Source: Trichobilharzia szidati (Eukaryota; Platyhelminthes; Trematoda; Strigeidida; Schistosomatidae). Taken from it: a DNA stretch of 64,000 nucleotides. Positions 11,235-20,504 of this stretch are shown here, in pieces. The translations under genes were made by a program, and so were the position numbers. The notes below the pieces were generated by a model. That model saw only the letters and a list, made by a program, of their open reading frames with translations, searched no databases and was not told the origin of the DNA. The first letter of the stretch is position 1, and every line of letters begins with the position of its first letter. Location: contig OX235272.1 in the NCBI GenBank assembly GCA_944472155.2, positions 13,686,354 to 13,750,353 of the forward strand, given 5' to 3'.

Positions 11235-12120
11235 TAACGTCATTAATATATGTATGAAACTTGCGCACTGTGGTAGTAAGTAATTCCATATTAGTTTGTT
11301 TATTAGATATATCACACAGTGAAACAGTATTATTTACTGTATTATTTAGCCTCCAAAGCCTCAGGATGGTCGGGGGTGGGTGCCTTGCGCTGCGGGTTGG
11401 CCACCCTTCCGCACACCTCTCGAAATGCTCCCATATGACCAGGCGTCTTACATAGCCTCTCCTGAGGAAGTCCTACCCACTGCCTTCACGTGGCGGAGGT
11501 GTTTTTCACCAAAGTGAGAGGGCGAAAGCGGATGCCCGGCGCTCTTCACCGGGTTGACTGTCCATTGGATGACAGTCTAGGGGAGATGGCTAAACTCTGA
11601 TTCCAAACCTCCAACGACTGGCGTATGAAGCTCACTGGAGCTCACCGCCACACGTATGGACAAAGGGCTTGTTGGATGTCCTGGATGTCTGGCCCCATTG
11701 AAAAAGGCGTATGAACCGAGCTGCGGTCACCGGCTGCCAATGGATAGTGGACTCCCTACTCCACTCCTACTGCCTTGTAGGTCACACTTGGTTGTGTAAA
11801 GGCTAGAGCTGCACTCTCAAAGAAAAGGCCGAGTGGTTCTGGGGACATCACTTGTACCAAATTCCCATGAAACTTCATGAACTCTCTTAACTGGATAACC
11901 CTGTCGCAAAACGTTGCATCAGATCGCCGCTCCTGGGCAGCGATGATTCGAGATGTTCATGAAGCCGGCTCATCCTCCCGTAGGAGATAGCCGAAGTAAA
12001 GTAAAGTAAGTTTCGAACAAAATGCCATTTTTATTCCTGCCTTGTTAAGAATTCTGCGTAAGGTTTCCGAGTTTCCTTCCTTGTATGGAATTACTACTGA
12101 TGATTTATATTCCTTATTGT
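11235..12120. mobile_element. PLE-B remnant (minus) interrupted by a GC-rich insert
   Basis: 11235-11345 is the inverted terminal part of PLE-B (TATCACACAGTGAAACAGTA, TTATTTACTG). The PLE resumes at about 12007 with TTTCGAACAAAATGCC and the reverse of its TVIPYKE region up to about 12120. Between them sits the insert described separately. Confidence 0.65.
11346..12006 (+). mobile_element. GC-rich 660-bp insert with AAAGT-repeat tail
   Basis: This block is clearly richer in G+C than its surroundings. It has no ORF over 60 codons that I recognise and ends CCGTAGGAGATAGCCGAAGT followed by AAAGTAAAGTAA. The short-repeat tail and its position inside a PLE suggest the 3' part of a retrotransposed non-LTR element or a non-autonomous derivative. 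Family not identified. Confidence 0.5.
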
Positions 12121-12153
12121 TGCTGTCGTCATTAATATTATTACTATTATCAC

Positions 12154-12193
<40 letters not shown>

Positions 12194-12206
12194 GGTTCAA
12201 TCCACT

Positions 12207-12800
12207 CTTGAATCAAATAATTATCCAAAAGCCTTCATAAATAGGTATTTAAAATGTGAAGATAAGGATGAATCAAAGCTTGTTGCTAAGAATTGGGTTA
12301 GAACAGCGGTGATTCCTTACCGCAAAGAAACATACGACGAAATAAAGCGAATCCTTAACGACCATAACATACGAGTGTATTTTCGTGCATCAAACACCTT
12401 ACGCTCATTACTGGTTAAGGTTAAGGATAAAATAGAACAAGAAAACCAGCAGAATTGTGTATACCGGATCAATTGTGGGGATTGTAACGCCGTATATGTA
12501 GGTGAAACTTCCAGACAGGTAAATGTAAGGGTGAAAGAGCATAAACAATGTCTAAGGGTGGTTCCAAAGACCTCTGCCGACTTGAAGAAGCTAGAAAACA
12601 ACTCAGCGATTGCACTGCACTCGATAGAAACGGGACACAAAATCGACTTTGACAAGACTAAGGTTTTACAGAAAGGTTTTGGTTCATATAAAGAAAGATT
12701 GACTGCAGAAGCCCTCCATATATGGGTGAATCCCAACAGTTTGAACAGACGTGAAGGTGTGATCTTAGCTGATGCATGGCAAATCCTGACTAATAAATAA
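12207..12800 (+). CDS. PLE-C RT thumb / GIY-YIG endonuclease ORF (partial element)
   Basis: The open frame runs from an (ATT)n tract to a stop at 12798-12800; the nominal ATG at 12042 lies in repeat sequence and is not a credible start. Domains: a linker (TAVIPYRKETYDEIKRIL), the zinc-knuckle CVYRINCGDC, then NAVYVGETSRQVNVRVKEH, which is the GIY-YIG core (YVG, then R and E). It ends near LTAEALHIWVNPNSLNRREG. Catalytic residues appear present, but RT is absent, so the unit alone could at most nick DNA. Related family: 43021-43248. Confidence 0.75.
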   Translation, partial: LESNNYPKAFINRYLKCEDKDESKLVAKNWVRTAVIPYRKETYDEIKRILNDHNIRVYFRASNTLRSLLVKVKDKIEQENQQNCVYRINCGDCNAVYVGETSRQVNVRVKEHKQCLRVVPKTSADLKKLENNSAIALHSIETGHKIDFDKTKVLQKGFGSYKERLTAEALHIWVNPNSLNRREGVILADAWQILTNK

Positions 12801-12810
12801 ATTGGAGATG

Positions 12811-13062
12811 TATCAACAACTAGTCACACTTGATCAAATTCCCGATTGTCTACGTCTTCTTATGGAGAGAATAACAATTTTATAAAATTATATTATATTT
12901 GTAAAAAAATCTCAATTATTTTGTAACTATCCGGTCAAATCTTGATCACAGCTCATATGCGAATAACAAATGTTTTTATGACTGTTCACCCACACACATA
13001 CACACACACACCACTGATACTGCATAACACATATACACATATATTTTAACAAAAATAGACTA
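12811..13062. other. Unassigned spacer
   Basis: AT-rich, with a CACACA run near 12992-13008. No gene seen. Confidence 0.4.
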
Positions 13063-13189
13063 ACAATTAAAAGCGTTCTCTGAGCTGGTTGGTTTAATCG
13101 CGAAGCTTTCGTCGTCCTTCCGGACAACATCTTCAGCGCCATATTTAGCACGAAGTGAAATGATTTAAATTTCCTCATGCGTGATGTAA

Positions 13190-14095
13190 TTGCGTTACGT
13201 TGATGATACATTTGTAATAATTAAGAGAAATGATTTAGAATATACTCACAAATTAATAAACAACATATTTGAAGACATCAAATTCACGAGAGAAGAAGAA
13301 TTAGATAACAAAATCCCATTTTCAGATGTCTTAATCAGGAGAACCAACACAGGAGATTTAGAGACACAAGTTTATAGAAAATCAACGCACACAGATCAAA
13401 TACTTAACTATACTAGCAATAATCCAGTTACTCACAAACGAAACTGTGTGCAGACATTGTTTAAAAGAGTTCAGACACATTGCAGCACTCCAGAGCTGAA
13501 AAGAATGGAAGAAAAGTACCTACAAACGGTCTTCAAAAAGAATGGTTATCCACAAAATTTCATCAAAAAGTGTTTGAAGTCGAATCAGAACACCAACAAG
13601 AAACCATCATCTAAGACCACAAGGAAATTCATTCTACCATACATGAGGAACATCTCTGAAATAACAGCTAGAGTACTGAAACCGTTTGATATAGATATAG
13701 CACACAAGCCAGTCAAATCGCTTAATTCGATATTATGCAAACCGAAAGATGCAACAGAAAAAGGGGATAAAATTAATACCATCTACAAAATAAATTGTAT
13801 GAACTGTAACAAGCATTATATCGGCCAAAGTGGGCGTCCCCTTCGAACCAGAATCCAAGAACATAAATCAGCCGTGAAAAGACATGATATGAATTCTTTA
13901 GTATCAATGCATGCAGACAACTATGGTCATCAGTTTGATTGGGATCATGTCAAAATCTTAAACAGAGGAAACACGAAAAGTGCCAGAGAATTCCTAGAGG
14001 CCTGGTACTCAAGCGAAAATGCGATTAACAAACACGTTAATATAGATGAAGTATACCAATTAATAAAAAGTAAATCAGGTGACCAAAAAGTTTAA
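13190..14095 (+). CDS. PLE-A RT C-terminus plus GIY-YIG endonuclease, 301 aa
   Basis: The ORF starts MRYVDDTFVIIKRND, so motif C (YVDD) is intact but all RT sequence upstream of it is missing. Residues about 5-190 cover the RT palm end, thumb and linker. About residues 195-245 hold NTIYKINCMNCNKHYIG followed by QSGRPLRTRIQEHK, a zinc-knuckle plus GIY-YIG module with YIG, R and E present. It ends IKSKSGDQKV. The frame is open throughout, suggesting a young copy. Penelope RT and endonuclease act together in target-primed reverse transcription in the nucleus; this protein cannot polymerise because the fingers and motif A are absent. Confidence 0.85.
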   Translation: MRYVDDTFVIIKRNDLEYTHKLINNIFEDIKFTREEELDNKIPFSDVLIRRTNTGDLETQVYRKSTHTDQILNYTSNNPVTHKRNCVQTLFKRVQTHCSTPELKRMEEKYLQTVFKKNGYPQNFIKKCLKSNQNTNKKPSSKTTRKFILPYMRNISEITARVLKPFDIDIAHKPVKSLNSILCKPKDATEKGDKINTIYKINCMNCNKHYIGQSGRPLRTRIQEHKSAVKRHDMNSLVSMHADNYGHQFDWDHVKILNRGNTKSAREFLEAWYSSENAINKHVNIDEVYQLIKSKSGDQKV

Positions 14096-14207
14096 AATCC
14101 TAGTCAATAGAAAGTGGTCAATACACATGTGAAGATAGTAACCAGGAGACACAATTACATCACGCATGAGGAAATTTAAATCATTTCACTTCGTGCTAAA
14201 TATGGCG

Positions 14208-14239
14208 CTGAAGATGTTGTCCGGAAGGACGACGAAAGC
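14208..14239 (+). ncRNA. Hammerhead-like core in the PLE-A terminal arm
   Basis: CTGAAGA (14208-14214) fits the hammerhead CUGANGA. One unpaired base follows, then stem GTTGTCC/GGACGAC (14216-14222 with 14227-14233, loop GGAA), then GAAA (14234-14237). Short GCG/CGC pairing is possible outside. Helix III and a U-H cleavage site are not convincing by eye. Hammerhead motifs are known in PLE terminal repeats; activity here is inferred, not shown. Confidence 0.5.
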
Positions 14240-14281
14240 TTCGCGATTAAACCAACCAGCTCAGAGAACGCTTTTAATTGT

Positions 14282-14594
14282 AAATCATCCACCTGAGCTA
14301 CAAATCTTCTCTATTATTTCAAAAGTAGACTAATTTTGAAAGTCTGAGGTCAAATTTTGATCACGGTTCATATTAAAATTTTGTTTTGTTTTGTTTACTA
14401 TACCTATTGATAACTGTTTCTTGTTTCACATGACTGGACAAACAATTCAAAACAAGAGATGTACTTTTATATATATAAACATACTATTTTATTTATTTAT
14501 TTATTATATACATGTTGATGCCTGTTGCATGACTCATGATTGGACAAAGTTTAAAAACATGAGTTGTTCCTTTTATATTTTAATTCGATTAATT
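14282..14594. other. Unassigned spacer
   Basis: Low-complexity AT-rich DNA. Stretches such as TTGATCACGGTTCATA and ACATGACTGGACAAA resemble flanks of PLE-G at 17570-17690, so part may be an old PLE-G arm. No gene. Confidence 0.4.
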
Positions 14595-14989
14595 TCACGG
14601 AATATACACATTGGGTCATAGGAGTTAATAAAAAAACAATTGCAGCGAAGAAAATTTTCTTTTCGACGAAGTCATCATCTAGGCTGTACATTCGTGTATT
14701 TATATCAAATGGATAGGAAAGTTCCAGAATAATTTCTGGTTAGGGGTCAAATTAATTAATTAATTAATTTCCCTGAAGAAGTTAGGACCAAATTGCCGAA
14801 CGAAACGTTGGAATTAATCATTTCAATTTCGCTGAGATTTTACAAATATAAATTTATAAATTATTATTATCATCATCATTATTATTTTCTAAAGTTTGGT
14901 TTGTAAGGATTAGTTCTTTAACTGATATCAGTCCGTGATCAACTCGTAAATCATTATTATTGTTATTATGGCATTCAAACCCACAAACT

Positions 14990-15560
14990 CAATTAGAAAC
15001 AAGCTTTGTCGGTTAAAGTATACTGTATAGCCTTTAAAACAAAATAATTTAGTTTGTCTAATACCCTGCAATGATCGTCAGGTCAAATACATAGGTCAAT
15101 CTAGTAGAACAGGGGTAGTCAGACTAGCTGAACATAAAAACCTAGCAAAATCTAGATTGGTTAACCCAAATAAGATAAGAAATCTAGAGAATAGTTCAGC
15201 TATAGCACTACATGCAATTACACACAACCATACAATAGGATGGGATAGGATGAGAGTTTTAAAATCTAATGTCACAGGGTATAGGGAGAGATTGATAACA
15301 GAAGCTTTGTTTATCGAATCAAATGCAGATACATGTAATAGGAATGATTCAACACCTGTCTAGCCAGATATCTGGAAAATTGTACTACCCCTACGACGAC
15401 AAATGGGAGAAGACAAAGAAAACTATAAAACTCAAGTTTCGAAGTCGTGTGATTACAATTGATATGATTATGAACGATAAATTTTGTTCGAAACTGTGTC
15501 ATCCAGTAAATAATACTGTTTCACTGTGTGATATATCTAATAAACAAACTAATATGGAAA
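14990..15560 (+). pseudogene. PLE-B GIY-YIG fragment nested in PLE-G
   Basis: Reading gives CNDRQVKYIGQSSRTGVVRL, then EHKNLAKSRLVNPNKIRN, SSAIALHAITHNHTIGWDR and LITEALFIESNADTCNR, the PLE-B endonuclease. YIG, R and EH are present. One stop follows DSTPV, and the downstream end contains CGAAACTGTGTCATCCAGTA, a mutated PLE-B terminus. Confidence 0.75.
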
Positions 15561-15746
15561 CGTAACTTCAATCAGGAGAAATTACAGTGAATAGCCATAA
15601 AACATCAAATCTTGCATTCATTGTTGTTTATTCACAATGTTTTATTTTCTTTGTTTTCCATTACTTCTTGGATTCCTTTAAGTATGATTTTTTTAACGAT
15701 GACTCTCTTCAGGCACAGTTTATTGCTCACATTTATATCAATGTAA

Positions 15747-17078
15747 TTGAATGGTTGGTTCACTTATGTCGATAAAGGCGACACATTCGATTTCGTGGAT
15801 TCAATTAAAAATGTCAACCTAGCAAGTAAAAAGATGGTCTCCCTAGAAGTCGTCTCTCTGTTCACCAATGTTCCTCTGACAGAAACTATATGCTTTCTGT
15901 GTGACTTCATCCAATGCAACAGCATAGATGTCGGTATACCGATGCATTATCTAAAGGAGCTGTTACTACGCTGCACCTTCAACGTCTACTTCAGATTCAA
16001 CAATGAAATCTACAGGCAAACAGATGGCGTAGCAATGGGCTCTCCACTCGGACCACTCCTAGCTGACTGTTTTGTGGCCAGCCTCGAAAACAACCCCTTA
16101 TCATCAACTATCGACGACCTTCATCTCAACAACAGATACATTGATGATACTTTCATCATTTGTGATGAGAAGCTGGACCTTGAAAACTTACTTCAAATCT
16201 TCAACAACGCCTACCCAAACATCGACTTTACACTTGAGACCGAATCCGACGGAATGTTCCATTTCCTCGACGTCCAGCTGACAAGAAATCACAATAACTC
16301 TTTGAAAAGGTCCATATACAAAAAGCCTACATGGACTGGACAATTCATCAACTTTCAAAGCTTCGTACTGCTGAGCAAAAAGAGGAACCTGATATACGCT
16401 CTCTCCTCGAGGATTCAGAAGATATGCAGCGAGGAAGTGATCGAAGAAGAACTGCGTAGTCTCCGAAAAACCCTGATGGAAAACGGTTTCCCGTCCAGGT
16501 TCATAGACAAGAATCTCAAACCTAAGAAGACTTCTGAACAAGTCCCATCCGTCCCAAATAAAATACTTCTGCTTAATCTAGAATTCAAAGGTGATATCGA
16601 AGCAGAAATCCTTCGCGAATGCCTCTCCAAATCGCTGAGGAAAACATACTTCGTCGCGAGTCTACGACTGACGTTTTCATGCAAGACACTGTTCAACCAG
16701 AACGCAAAAGACAAGCTGTCGCATTGGTCCACCTCAACGTGCATATACCAGTTCACTTGCTCTTGTGGAGCTGAGTACATCGGCCGTACCATGCGCCAAC
16801 TTGGAAAACGCGCTCGTGAACACTACCCAGCCTGGCTAGTAAAAGGAGACAAAAAACGTGCATACAGTTCAGTGACAGAACATCTGGTCAACTCAGGACA
16901 TTCAGCGCCTTTCGAAAAATCCTTCAAAGTAATATACAAGATTCAATCATACCTATCAAAGGGAGTGAAGTCAAGACATTTGGGCATAGCTGAGGCGTTA
17001 GCTATCCAAAAACTCAAACCCACGCTTTGTATCCAAAAGAAATACGTCCAACCCCTGTCCCTGCCATGGCCATCATAA
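15747..17078 (+). CDS. PLE-G reverse transcriptase and GIY-YIG endonuclease, 443 aa
   Basis: The frame runs without a stop from RT motif A region (SLEVVSLFTNVPLTETI, residues about 33-50) through motif B (QTDGVAMGSPLGPLLAD, about 91-107) and motif C (NRYIDDTFIICDEK, about 130-143). RT palm and thumb follow (HFLDVQLTRN, IYKKPTWTGQF). A linker leads to CIYQFTCSCGAEYIGRTMRQ and LGKRAREHYP (about 333-362), the zinc-knuckle GIY-YIG module, and an end at QPLSLPWPS. The fingers before motif A are cut, so the true start is lost; the ATG at 15747 is only nominal. Best-preserved PLE protein here. Related endonuclease ends are at 53356-53742 and 52210-52700. Confidence 0.88.
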   Translation: MNGWFTYVDKGDTFDFVDSIKNVNLASKKMVSLEVVSLFTNVPLTETICFLCDFIQCNSIDVGIPMHYLKELLLRCTFNVYFRFNNEIYRQTDGVAMGSPLGPLLADCFVASLENNPLSSTIDDLHLNNRYIDDTFIICDEKLDLENLLQIFNNAYPNIDFTLETESDGMFHFLDVQLTRNHNNSLKRSIYKKPTWTGQFINFQSFVLLSKKRNLIYALSSRIQKICSEEVIEEELRSLRKTLMENGFPSRFIDKNLKPKKTSEQVPSVPNKILLLNLEFKGDIEAEILRECLSKSLRKTYFVASLRLTFSCKTLFNQNAKDKLSHWSTSTCIYQFTCSCGAEYIGRTMRQLGKRAREHYPAWLVKGDKKRAYSSVTEHLVNSGHSAPFEKSFKVIYKIQSYLSKGVKSRHLGIAEALAIQKLKPTLCIQKKYVQPLSLPWPS

Positions 17079-17376
17079 ACAGGTAAATTTTTTTTAATAA
17101 TGACCATCCCATCGCCTTTCTCATCTAAACTTCCTGTTTATTTATGTTATTTTAAGTTTTTCTTAATCCCTGTCTACACTACCATATTTTCATATACACA
17201 CTTCCTGTTTATTTTGTCATTTTACTATTTCTACATATTTAATCCCTAATTGCATAAATAATTATTCATCACACTAGTTTTTTATCCAAACATCCTGTAT
17301 ATTTTCAAATGAACTGTCGTCAAGATTTGACAGAATAGTTCTAAAATATTTGGGCGCCGAGTGAGAAGTAGACATT

Positions 17377-17852
17377 TGTAAAAACATTATATTTGTAAAA
17401 TCTCAGCGAGATTGAAATGAGTAATTCCAACGTTTCGTTCGGTAATCTGGTCCGAACTTCTTCAGGGAAATTAATCGAAATTAACATAACAGAGGTTTAT
17501 ATATAAAAGGAACATCACTTGTTTTTAAAATTTTTTTCAATCATGAGTCATTCAAATAGTGTCAACAAGTATAGTAAACAAAATTTATGAGCTGTGATCA
17601 ATATTTGTAAGTCCGGGGTCAAATTTTGATCACAGCTCATAAAAATTTTGTTTACTATACTTGTTGACACTATTTGAATGACTCATGATTGGAAAAAATT
17701 TTAAAAACAAGTGATGTTCCTTTTATATATAAACCTCTGTTATGTTAATTTCGATTAATTTCCCTGAAGAAGTTCGGACCAGATTACCGAACGAAACGTT
17801 GGAATTACTCATTTCAATCTCGCTGAGATTTTACAAATATAATGTTTTTACA
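17377..17852. repeat. 476-bp near-perfect palindrome of PLE-G terminus
   Basis: Left arm 17377-17603 and right arm 17624-17852 are inverted complements with few mismatches, separated by about 20 bp (TATTTGTAAGTCCGGGGTCA). Each arm includes the GAAACGTT/AACGTTTC hairpin block and the TATATAAA-containing segment (AGGTTTATATATAAAAGG). It arose by inverted duplication of the PLE terminal repeat. Confidence 0.85.
17764..17800 (+). ncRNA. Hammerhead-like core in PLE-G terminal repeat
   Basis: CTGAAGA (17764-17770), one extra A, then a perfect six-pair stem GTTCGG/CCGAAC (17772-17777 with 17787-17792), then GAAAC (17793-17797). The same arrangement recurs at 14773-14806. The extra unpaired base after CTGAAGA also occurs in PLE-A. 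Helix III is not evident, so a minimal or dimeric form would be needed. Function is inferred. Confidence 0.45.
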
Positions 17853-18150
17853 AATCCTGTATATTTTGTTATTTTTACATTTCTAACCCCCAATTGCACA
17901 ATGTCAATCTTCTTAGTTATTATGCTACTTTGTTTGAGTTTTACCCGTCCCCCTGTTTATTATGGCATTCTAATTCCTAATTGTAATTTTTATTAATTTA
18001 AACCCTAACCAGAAATTGTTCTGGAACTTTCCCATCCATTTGATATAAATACACGAATGTACAGCCTAGATGATGACTTCGTCGAAAAGAAAATTTTCTT
18101 CACTGCAACTGTCTTTTTATTCCCTATGATCAAATGTGTATATTCCGTGA

Positions 18151-18785
18151 TTTGAAAGGTCGAAAAAGTTGTCTGAGAGTACCTTAATAAGCTTAGAAAT
18201 AATATACTGTCCTCAATATTATGATTATGTAAATTATCAAATCTATTTTTCTATCAGCTGAGCAGGTGAATCAATTTTTCAGATGGTTGGTTTGTAGGGA
18301 TTTTATTGATTTGATTTTATTCCAACTAATGAGACAGTTTGTGATGAAATTGACTTTGCGATCAATCACATCCATACATATCAACACCTGAAAATTAATC
18401 AACAGCCCATTAACGACTGATTAGAGTACGGACATCGTGGAGTTCAGATGAGAAATCATAACTATTGGAGTCAACCAAGTTAGGTATGAGGACAAATATA
18501 GAAATGATGCAAGTAAGATCTATGCTATTATCAAGCTGCATAAATCAGGTTTTCCAATAAGACCAATAGCTGATTTTAAAAGCATCCCTACTGTAAGATC
18601 AATTCAATTCCCATCCTTGAATCAAGTCAATCTGTGCCGGATCAGCCTAGCATTGTTGCAACCCAATTATCCATGCCTAACGTGTCTATCCCACCTTGTT
18701 TAGTGAACTGTGTGTGTGTGTTTTTACTTCGATCCGTTTAGTCAGACAGTTGAACTCATGACCCAATCAGAGTATTTATGTGAAC
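18151..18785. other. Unassigned region with weak SINE similarity
   Basis: 18290-18500 contains phrases of the Sm-alpha 3' and 5' parts (GGTTTGTAGGGATT, CAGTTTGTGATGAAATT, AGTTAGGTATGAGGACAAAT), probably an old copy. 18500-18780 has a short PLE-like frame around 18530-18620 (IIKLHKSGFPIRPI) and a TG-repeat near 18712. Confidence 0.4.
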
Positions 18786-18923
18786 TGTAATTTTACTGTT
18801 ATGGGTAAATTTTATTTTGATAGAGTCTCACAGTGTTATGTAGTAATATTTACTGATGACGTTTCGAGCACAATTTATTGCTCATAATCATATCAAGTTA
18901 ATCACACGACTTCCTAAATTCAT

Positions 18924-19289
18924 TTATATAGTTCCATTGTTTTTCACTTGATTTTCACTTGATTTGATTGGTAGTAGTATTTTGCATATTTCGGGTATGA
19001 GTGATGATTCATTCCTATTGCATGTGTTGGGTGTAGATTCGATGAACAAAGATTCAGTAATCAACCTCTCTCTCCACCTACCTAGATTACTTTTTAGAAT
19101 TTTAACCCTCTCCCACCCTATTGTGTGGTTGTGTGCTAATGCATGCATTGCAATTGCTGAGCTTTTTTTAAAATTACTTATCTTCTCTGGGTCAACCATT
19201 CTTACCTTAGCTAAATTCTTATTTTCTGACAATCTGACTACCCCTGACCTACTAGTTTGACCTATGTAGTTGACGTTACTCACAGTCAT
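18924..19289 (-). CDS. PLE-B GIY-YIG endonuclease, mirror copy
   Basis: Identical to the 20139-20504 protein except one K/N difference (PEKISN against PENISN). It lies in the left arm of the foldback. Confidence 0.8.
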   Translation of the reverse strand: MTVSNVNYIGQTSRSGVVRLSENKNLAKVRMVDPEKISNFKKSSAIAMHALAHNHTIGWERVKILKSNLGRWRERLITESLFIESTPNTCNRNESSLIPEICKILLPIKSSENQVKNNGTI

Positions 19290-19496
19290 TGCAGAGTATT
19301 TTCTAAATTATATTATTTTGTCTAATTGGGTCAACCGACAGGGTCCTTTAACCTACAGAGCTTGCCCTACCTGAGTGAGTTTGTAGGTTTGATTGCCACC
19401 CTAATTCCTGCTTTATTTAGAATCCCACGTAGGGTCTCAGATGTTCCCTCTTTATATGGTATAACTGTAGATGACTTATATTCTCTCTTATTTATG

Positions 19497-20061
19497 GTGG
19501 AGATATGTGGATGACACTTTCACAGTGTTAAAAACAGAACATATCTCTAGCTTCTTGACACACATAAACTCACTAGTGGAGGGAATAAAATTCACATTTG
19601 AAACCGAAAATAAGCAAGGAGAATTAGCTATGTTAGATTGTAAAATAAAACGAATAGAAGGCAAACTACACACTAGTGTTTATAGAAAACCAACGCATTC
19701 TAATAGATATTTAGACTTTAATTCATCTCATCCTTTAACTGTTAAGGCAGGCTTAGTTAAGTGTTTAACAAACCGAGCAATGGCACTAAGTAGCACAAAA
19801 AATGACCTAAATGATGAAATAAAACAGATAGAAGAGGCGTTGGTTCTAAATAACTATCCTCTAAAATTCATTAGGAAGATTGAGAGAGGCCAAAAGAAAA
19901 ATAAAAAGAATTGTGAAACTAGTAATAATAACATAAATAAGAGAGAATATAAGTCATCTACAGTTATACCATATAAAGAGAGAACATCTGAGACCCTACG
20001 TAGGATTCTAAATAAAGCAGGAATTAGGGTGGCAATCAAACCTACAAACTCACTCAGGTAG
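19497..20061 (+). CDS. PLE-B RT C-terminus
   Basis: The frame begins at the left-arm junction with GGAGATATGTGGATGAC, reading RYVDDTFTVLKTEH, so once more the RT starts at motif C. It continues through KFTFETENKQGELAMLDCKI and SVYRKPTHSNRYLDFNSSHP to a linker ending AGIRVAIKPTNSLR and stop at 20059-20061. A second frame downstream encodes the endonuclease. The polymerase N-terminal half is absent. Confidence 0.8.
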
Positions 20062-20138
20062 GGCAAGCTCTGTAGGTTAAAGGACCCTGTCGGTTGACCC
20101 AATTAGACAAAATAATATAATTTAGAAAATACTCTGCA

Positions 20139-20504
20139 ATGACTGTGAGTAACGTCAACTACATAGGTCAAACTAGTAGGTCAGGGGTAGTCAGATTGTC
20201 AGAAAATAAGAATTTAGCTAAGGTAAGAATGGTTGACCCAGAGAACATAAGTAATTTTAAAAAAAGCTCAGCAATTGCAATGCATGCATTAGCACACAAC
20301 CACACAATAGGGTGGGAGAGGGTTAAAATTCTAAAAAGTAATCTAGGTAGGTGGAGAGAGAGGTTGATTACTGAATCTTTGTTCATCGAATCTACACCCA
20401 ACACATGCAATAGGAATGAATCATCACTCATACCCGAAATATGCAAAATACTACTACCAATCAAATCAAGTGAAAATCAAGTGAAAAACAATGGAACTAT
20501 ATAA
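20139..20504 (+). CDS. PLE-B GIY-YIG endonuclease
   Basis: Residues 6-32 include NVNYIGQTSRSGVVRLSENK (YIG core and R), followed by SSAIAMHALAHNHTIGWER and LITESLFIESTPNTCNR; the frame ends SENQVKNNGTI. A stop after NSLR (20059-20061) and a frame change separate it from the RT part. The mirror copy is on the minus strand at 18924-19289. H in the usual EHK is replaced by N (SENK). Confidence 0.8.
   Translation: MTVSNVNYIGQTSRSGVVRLSENKNLAKVRMVDPENISNFKKSSAIAMHALAHNHTIGWERVKILKSNLGRWRERLITESLFIESTPNTCNRNESSLIPEICKILLPIKSSENQVKNNGTI

Larger units (their letters stand above)
13063..14281 (+). mobile_element. PLE-A copy 2, compact unit with inverted termini
   Basis: The outer ends ACAATTAAAAGCGTTCTC (13063) and GAGAACGCTTTTAATTGT (to 14281) are inverted complements, and the arms extend about 130 bp (13063-13196 and 14147-14281). 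The interior is one open frame starting right at the YVDD catalytic codons and ending in GIY-YIG. The element is 1.2 kb, far below a full Penelope (about 3 kb), yet structurally tidy. It is probably mobilised in trans, if at all. Confidence 0.85.
14595..18150 (+). mobile_element. PLE-G, largest Penelope-like element of the window
   Basis: The outer arms are inverted complements: TCACGGAATATACACA from 14595 and TGTATATTCCGTGA to 18150. Matching continues through ATTTTCTT, TCGACGAAGTC and CATTCGTGTATTTATATCAA for about 150 bp. A direct repeat with CTGAAGAAGTT occurs at about 14770-14850 and 17762-17840. The interior holds a long RT plus GIY-YIG ORF (15747-17078). A PLE-B piece (14990-15560) is nested on the left and a 476-bp palindrome (17377-17852) on the right. 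Confidence 0.8.
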
